In this document: positions 5,480 to 8,704 of the stretch, piece after piece
Position numbering within the stretch: position 1 is the stretch's first letter
Layout: the number at the start of each line of letters is the position of its first letter
Assembly: GCA_003532515.1 (NCBI GenBank)
Contig: DOEX01000189.1
Coordinates: 1 to 8,704 of the forward strand
Length of the DNA: 8,704 bases
Direction of reading: 5' to 3'
DNA from: Anaerolineaceae bacterium
GTDB lineage: Bacteria > Chloroflexota > Anaerolineae > Anaerolineales > Anaerolineaceae
The notes under the pieces: generated by a model
Database searches by the model: none
What the model was told of the DNA's origin: nothing
What the model saw: the letters and a program-made list of their open reading frames with translations, nothing else
Made by a program: the position numbers and the translations under genes

Positions 5480-6418
5480 TTAGCCACACTGCCAGCGAAT
5501 CTGCTTGCCTTCCAGAACGTTGACAACTTCGGAGGCGATGTCTTTTGCAGCGCGGACTTGCGCTTCCTTGGTCTGAGCACCAATATGTGGGGTTGCAATT
5601 ACTTTGGGGTGTTTAACCAGGGTCCAGTCTATGGGCGGTTCTGTTTCGAACACATCGATGGCGGCACCAGCAACTTTGCCAGATTCCAATGCGCGCAGCA
5701 GAGCAGCATGATCGATCACACCACCACGGGAAGCATCGACGACATAAGCGCCGTCCTTCATCAAAGCGAAAGTTTCATCATTGAGCAAATGTTTGGATTC
5801 TGAGGTCAAAGGAATATGGATACTGAAGAAATCAGCCTGCGGAAGGAGTTCTTCAAGTTGTAACTGTTCGAAACCCTTCTCGCGAACAAAATCGGGAAAC
5901 CAAATCTTATCAAAAACGATTACTTTCATGCCCATGCAGGAAGCATATTTGGCAACAAGCTGACCGATCCTGCCAAAGCCGATCATGCCCAGCGTCTTGC
6001 CCATCAATTCTGTGCCCATGAGGGTTTTCTTGTCCCAATTTTCATGTTTCATGGCTTCATCAGCACGAGGTAATTCTCGGGAGAGACCAAAAATCATAGC
6101 CATAGCAAGCTCGGCGACTGCTTCAGAAGTAGCCACAGGGCAATTCACCACAAGAACACCATGCTCTTTGGCTACGGCGAGGTCAATGTTGTCCACACCG
6201 ACTCCAGCACGACCGACGACTTTCAGTTTCTTTGCAGCTTCAAAAACCTCCCGGGTAACCTTAGTGCGACCACGCACGATCATGCCATCATATTCGCCGA
6301 CTTCCAGTAAAAGTTGGGCGGCATCGATACCTTTCCTGTCCACTGCTTCACCAGCCTGGTTGATCAGATCCTTGCCAACGCTCTCCAAGCCGTCTGTGAT
6401 GATCACTTTGAATGCCAT
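5480..6418 (-). CDS. serA: D-3-phosphoglycerate dehydrogenase, short form without ACT domain
   Basis: Member of the D-isomer-specific 2-hydroxyacid dehydrogenase family, best matched to the first step of serine synthesis (3-phosphoglycerate plus NAD to 3-phosphohydroxypyruvate). The 312-residue protein has the substrate-domain signature RGRTKVT (49-55) and GRAGVGVDNID (69-79), the nucleotide-binding loop GFGRIG (147-152), and the catalytic set Arg231 (DASRGG), Glu260 (DVFETEP) and His278 (TPHIGAQT). It ends right after the catalytic domain, so the C-terminal regulatory ACT domain of E. coli SerA is absent and serine feedback is not expected through that route. Other hydroxyacid reductases share these motifs, so substrate assignment is less certain than the fold. 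AAGGAG (6433-6428) lies 9 bases before the ATG. It follows selB by 42 bases, with a possible promoter of its own between them. Confidence 0.9.
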   Translation of the reverse strand: MAFKVIITDGLESVGKDLINQAGEAVDRKGIDAAQLLLEVGEYDGMIVRGRTKVTREVFEAAKKLKVVGRAGVGVDNIDLAVAKEHGVLVVNCPVATSEAVAELAMAMIFGLSRELPRADEAMKHENWDKKTLMGTELMGKTLGMIGFGRIGQLVAKYASCMGMKVIVFDKIWFPDFVREKGFEQLQLEELLPQADFFSIHIPLTSESKHLLNDETFALMKDGAYVVDASRGGVIDHAALLRALESGKVAGAAIDVFETEPPIDWTLVKHPKVIATPHIGAQTKEAQVRAAKDIASEVVNVLEGKQIRWQCG

Positions 6419-6454
6419 AACTAATTTCTCCTTTTTTAGAATGGTTGTGATGTT

Positions 6455-6483
6455 ATTGTACTATCTTAAACCACGAACGTCAC
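6455..6483 (-). promoter_or_regulatory. Possible promoter for the serA-like gene
   Basis: On the minus strand GTGACG (6483-6478, 4/6 match) is followed after exactly 17 bases by TACAAT (6460-6455, 5/6 match). Initiation would fall near 6448, about 30 bases before the serA ATG. The -35 box lies inside the end of selB and the -10 box just after its stop, so the gene may be expressed both by read-through and alone. Confidence 0.35.
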
Positions 6484-8347
6484 CTTTTCTAAAGGTAAAA
6501 CCGGTGGAATCAAAATATTCCAGGACTGCTGCAGCGTATTTCCGGCTGGTCTTGAAGTGGTCCCGGAATTGTGCCAGGCTAAGTTCACCTGAGGTGAGAA
6601 TAGTCTCCTGGACCCACTGACGCATTTGTGTTAGCGCTTCAGGAGTAAAAACCACCTGATCAGAGACCGCCACGAGCTTCTGTGAGGAAAGCAGACCTTC
6701 AATTAAGTCAGCACTTATTCGCGCCTCAAGTTGGTTGATATCCGGCGGACTAAATGGATTCGCCTGGAAATCAGCCAATAAGGGCGCAACCAAGGCTTCG
6801 TCTTCCGGGCTCAAAACGACGTGATGTCCTGATGCCCAAACAAGGCTGCCTTTCTGGACAACCAGATGATTTTCAACCATTTTGTCGACGACCTGATCAA
6901 ACAAGACCTGTGAAAGACCGAGCTCAGACCGGAATTCTTCCCTGGGCATACCGGCTTTGTAGGGGTAATTGAGATGAAAAGTTGCCAGACTTTCGAGCCC
7001 TTTTTGGTTCAGTGATTGCCAATAGGCGGGATGGATCAAGGTTTGTTTATTGATCTCTTTATATTTTCCGAGGCTATAAACTTGTTTGTTTTCGAGCATG
7101 GAAGTAATCATCTGGCTGATTTCTGTAAGTGGTAGGGCGGATTTTTGCGCCAGAGTAGCCAGATTGGTTGCCTTTAGATTTTCCAGGAGTTGACTAACAA
7201 GTTCGCTCTCGTTTCCAGAGAACATTTTGTCAAGCCGTTCCAGGTTGTCCTCATGAAAACGTTTATAGGTTTGAGTGGGGTCAGGGTCCAATATCACGCC
7301 GCCACCAAGTGTTTCAGATGGAGAGGGCAGGCGCAAAATAAAGCGGTCACCTTTTGAAGCAACCACTGGATGGTCTGTGCGCAACTGGACAAAGGCATCC
7401 TCACCAGGCTTCAGCACCTGGCTGCCCAATAGGCGAACACGCGTAGTTGTTTCACTGGCGGCGAGAAAGAGTTTCACCTCGAGGTTGTGTTTCAGAGGGT
7501 AGGGACTATCATTGAGCAAACGAAAATGCGCATCCAGTAAGGTGGTCGGTTTATAGTCACCGGGATGAGCGATTACATCACCCCGAGCAATATCCTGGTA
7601 ATTCAAGTTGACGATGTTGACTGCCGCTCTGAAACCGGGTTCGATTTTTTGCAGTTTGTGGTGATGATTTTGAAGTCCCCGGATTCGTCCGGTTTTACCT
7701 CCGGGCAAACAAACAACTTCATCGCCAATTTTGAAGCTACCATCCAACAATGTACCGGTCACTACAGTACCAAAGCCAGTCAAGGTGAAAACCCGGTCTA
7801 CTGGCAAACGCGGTTTGCCCAAATCTTTACGGCTTGGGATTCCTTGAAGCGTTTTCTGAATTTGCTCAAGCAGTTCGAGTATGCCTGAACCATTTCGAGA
7901 CGAAACTGCCACGATAGGCGCATCTTTTAAAGAGGTAGACTGAACGAGTTCGCGGATATCCATCGAGACTAATTCGAGCCATTCCGGATCTTGAACGAGG
8001 TCAGATTTGGTCAGAACAATTACACCGCGCCTGATGTCCAGCAAATCTACGATAGCCAGGTGTTCGCGGGTTTGGGCTGACACCCCTTCATCGGCAGCCA
8101 CGACTAGTAACACCGCATCTATCCCACCAATCCCAGCCAGCATGTTAGCGATGAAGTCACGGTGACCAGGGACATCAATGATGCCAATTTCTTCCCCAAT
8201 TGGAAGAATCATTGAGGCAAAACCCAGCTCAATGGTCATCTCACGGGTTTTTTCTTCCTTCAGTCGGTCAGGATGGGTGCCGGTCAAAGCGGCGATAAGG
8301 GAGGATTTCCCGTGATCGACATGACCGGCAGTACCAAGAATGTACAT
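6461..8347 (-). CDS. selB: Selenocysteine-specific translation elongation factor SelB
   Basis: A GTPase that carries selenocysteyl-tRNA(Sec) to in-frame UGA codons marked by a downstream mRNA hairpin (SECIS). The 628 residues match the bacterial family length. GTPase motifs: G1 GHVDHGKS (8-15), G3 DVPGH (58-62), G4 TKSD (113-116) and a likely G5 at VSSRNGSG (148-155). The EF-Tu-like beta-barrel domain 2 follows with PVDRVFTLTGFGTVVTGTL (182-200), which is characteristic of SelB. The C-terminal half (about 380-628) is the expected set of winged helices; the last ends in SRKYAAAVLEYFDSTGFTFRKGDVR, typical of the SECIS-binding module. The ATG at 8347 lies 3 bases after the stop of the upstream coiled-coil gene and has no clear ribosome binding site, so translation is probably coupled. 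No selA, selD or tRNA(Sec) gene is in view. Confidence 0.96.
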   Translation of the reverse strand: MYILGTAGHVDHGKSSLIAALTGTHPDRLKEEKTREMTIELGFASMILPIGEEIGIIDVPGHRDFIANMLAGIGGIDAVLLVVAADEGVSAQTREHLAIVDLLDIRRGVIVLTKSDLVQDPEWLELVSMDIRELVQSTSLKDAPIVAVSSRNGSGILELLEQIQKTLQGIPSRKDLGKPRLPVDRVFTLTGFGTVVTGTLLDGSFKIGDEVVCLPGGKTGRIRGLQNHHHKLQKIEPGFRAAVNIVNLNYQDIARGDVIAHPGDYKPTTLLDAHFRLLNDSPYPLKHNLEVKLFLAASETTTRVRLLGSQVLKPGEDAFVQLRTDHPVVASKGDRFILRLPSPSETLGGGVILDPDPTQTYKRFHEDNLERLDKMFSGNESELVSQLLENLKATNLATLAQKSALPLTEISQMITSMLENKQVYSLGKYKEINKQTLIHPAYWQSLNQKGLESLATFHLNYPYKAGMPREEFRSELGLSQVLFDQVVDKMVENHLVVQKGSLVWASGHHVVLSPEDEALVAPLLADFQANPFSPPDINQLEARISADLIEGLLSSQKLVAVSDQVVFTPEALTQMRQWVQETILTSGELSLAQFRDHFKTSRKYAAAVLEYFDSTGFTFRKGDVRGLR

Positions 8348-8350
8348 ATG

Positions 8351-8704
8351 TTACGAAGTTTTGCTATCCACGAGAGGTGCAATATTCTGGATTGACTCCT
8401 GGAAAGCCACCAAGACCGTTTGGACATGCCTTACAGTTTCACGGCTCAGGTTATCCAGGTCGTCCCGCATCAAAGCTGTCAGATCATCCATCTCCTGGAG
8501 TTGTTTCGTCAATTCAGCAAATTCCTGGGTAGTTTCCCTGGTTTGTTCTTCCTGGGCGAGCATGTAGTTCGTCCAGCGCTTCACGTCATCTGACTTGAAA
8601 TTTGTCCAGTCCTGGCGATAACGGTCATCGTTAAGGCGTTGGAGCTCTGTAATTTCATTGATGCGGCGCTCAAAGCGTTGCGAGGTCTCTTCGGAGGTTT
8701 GGAT
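8351..8704 (-). CDS. Coiled-coil protein of unknown function (5' partial)
   Basis: The minus-strand frame is open from the right edge to a TAA at 8353-8351 (117 codons), so this is the C-terminal part of a larger protein. A GTG at 8584 is in frame but is not the start: reading continues upstream without a stop through QTSEETSQRFERRINEITEL, and the composition does not change there. The visible part is almost wholly charged and helical, with heptad-like spacing of Leu, Ile, Phe and Met from the edge through about codon 95 (for example FAELTKQLQEMDDL). This points to a long coiled coil. No membrane segment or catalytic motif is seen. selB starts 3 bases after it, so the two are co-transcribed. 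I do not recognise the family. Confidence 0.8.
   Translation of the reverse strand: MQTSEETSQRFERRINEITELQRLNDDRYRQDWTNFKSDDVKRWTNYMLAQEEQTRETTQEFAELTKQLQEMDDLTALMRDDLDNLSRETVRHVQTVLVAFQESIQNIAPLVDSKTS

Noticed and set aside
5985..6620. 211-residue plus-strand open frame
   Set aside because: Antisense to the serA-like gene and the end of selB; Ser/Ala/Thr-rich composition typical of a shadow frame.
8351..8584. Complete 77-residue small protein starting at GTG 8584
   Set aside because: The frame continues open to the right edge with the same coiled-coil composition, so it is the end of a longer gene.
6461..8704. tRNA(Sec) gene or SECIS element near selB
   Set aside because: No cloverleaf or CCA-ending stem is visible in the short gaps, and no in-frame TGA within a conserved frame was seen in this window.

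Overview
The window looks like ordinary chromosome from a free-living bacterium, most likely a Chloroflexota (Anaerolineae-like) lineage. That placement is inference. It rests on the secreted L,D-transpeptidase with a Pro/Thr-rich C-terminal tail, the secreted VWFA-like protein, the moderate base composition, and intergenic repeats of a type I associate with such genomes. No marker gene in the window proves it. I see no CRISPR array, phage module, insertion sequence, tRNA or rRNA.

Layout, left to right. (1) 1-382, minus strand: the N-terminal part of a secreted protein with a VWFA-related start, running off the left edge. (2) 383-860: 478 bases with no credible gene. It holds three exact-period 10-bp repeats, a hairpin plus T-tract terminator candidate, and degenerate interspersed repeats, part of which form a long imperfect direct duplication. 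(3) 861-3016, minus: a tight xpt-guaA purine salvage operon. Xpt (xanthine phosphoribosyltransferase) makes XMP and GuaA aminates XMP to GMP; 8 bases separate the genes. (4) 3210-4013, minus: a PhzF-family protein of unknown substrate. (5) 4146-5354, plus: a secreted YkuD-type L,D-transpeptidase, divergent from phzF and the only plus-strand gene. (6) 5429-5463: a symmetric terminator between this gene and the convergent gene that follows. (7) 5480-8704, minus: a run of three genes in transcription order, namely the C-terminal end of a coiled-coil protein entering from the right edge, then selB (selenocysteine-specific elongation factor), then a short-form D-3-phosphoglycerate dehydrogenase (serA-like).

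Working together: xpt and guaA form one pathway segment. selB implies that the organism decodes UGA as selenocysteine. The gene after it makes the first committed intermediate of serine synthesis, and serine is the amino acid from which selenocysteine is built on its tRNA, so a loose functional link is possible but unproven. No selenoprotein, selA, selD or selC is visible here.

No undescribed multi-gene system is evident. The best targets for a second look are the repeat-laden gap at 383-860, the possible leaderless start of the L,D-transpeptidase, the intact and decayed copies of a GGGCGGG palindrome, and the selB gene's unusual neighbours.
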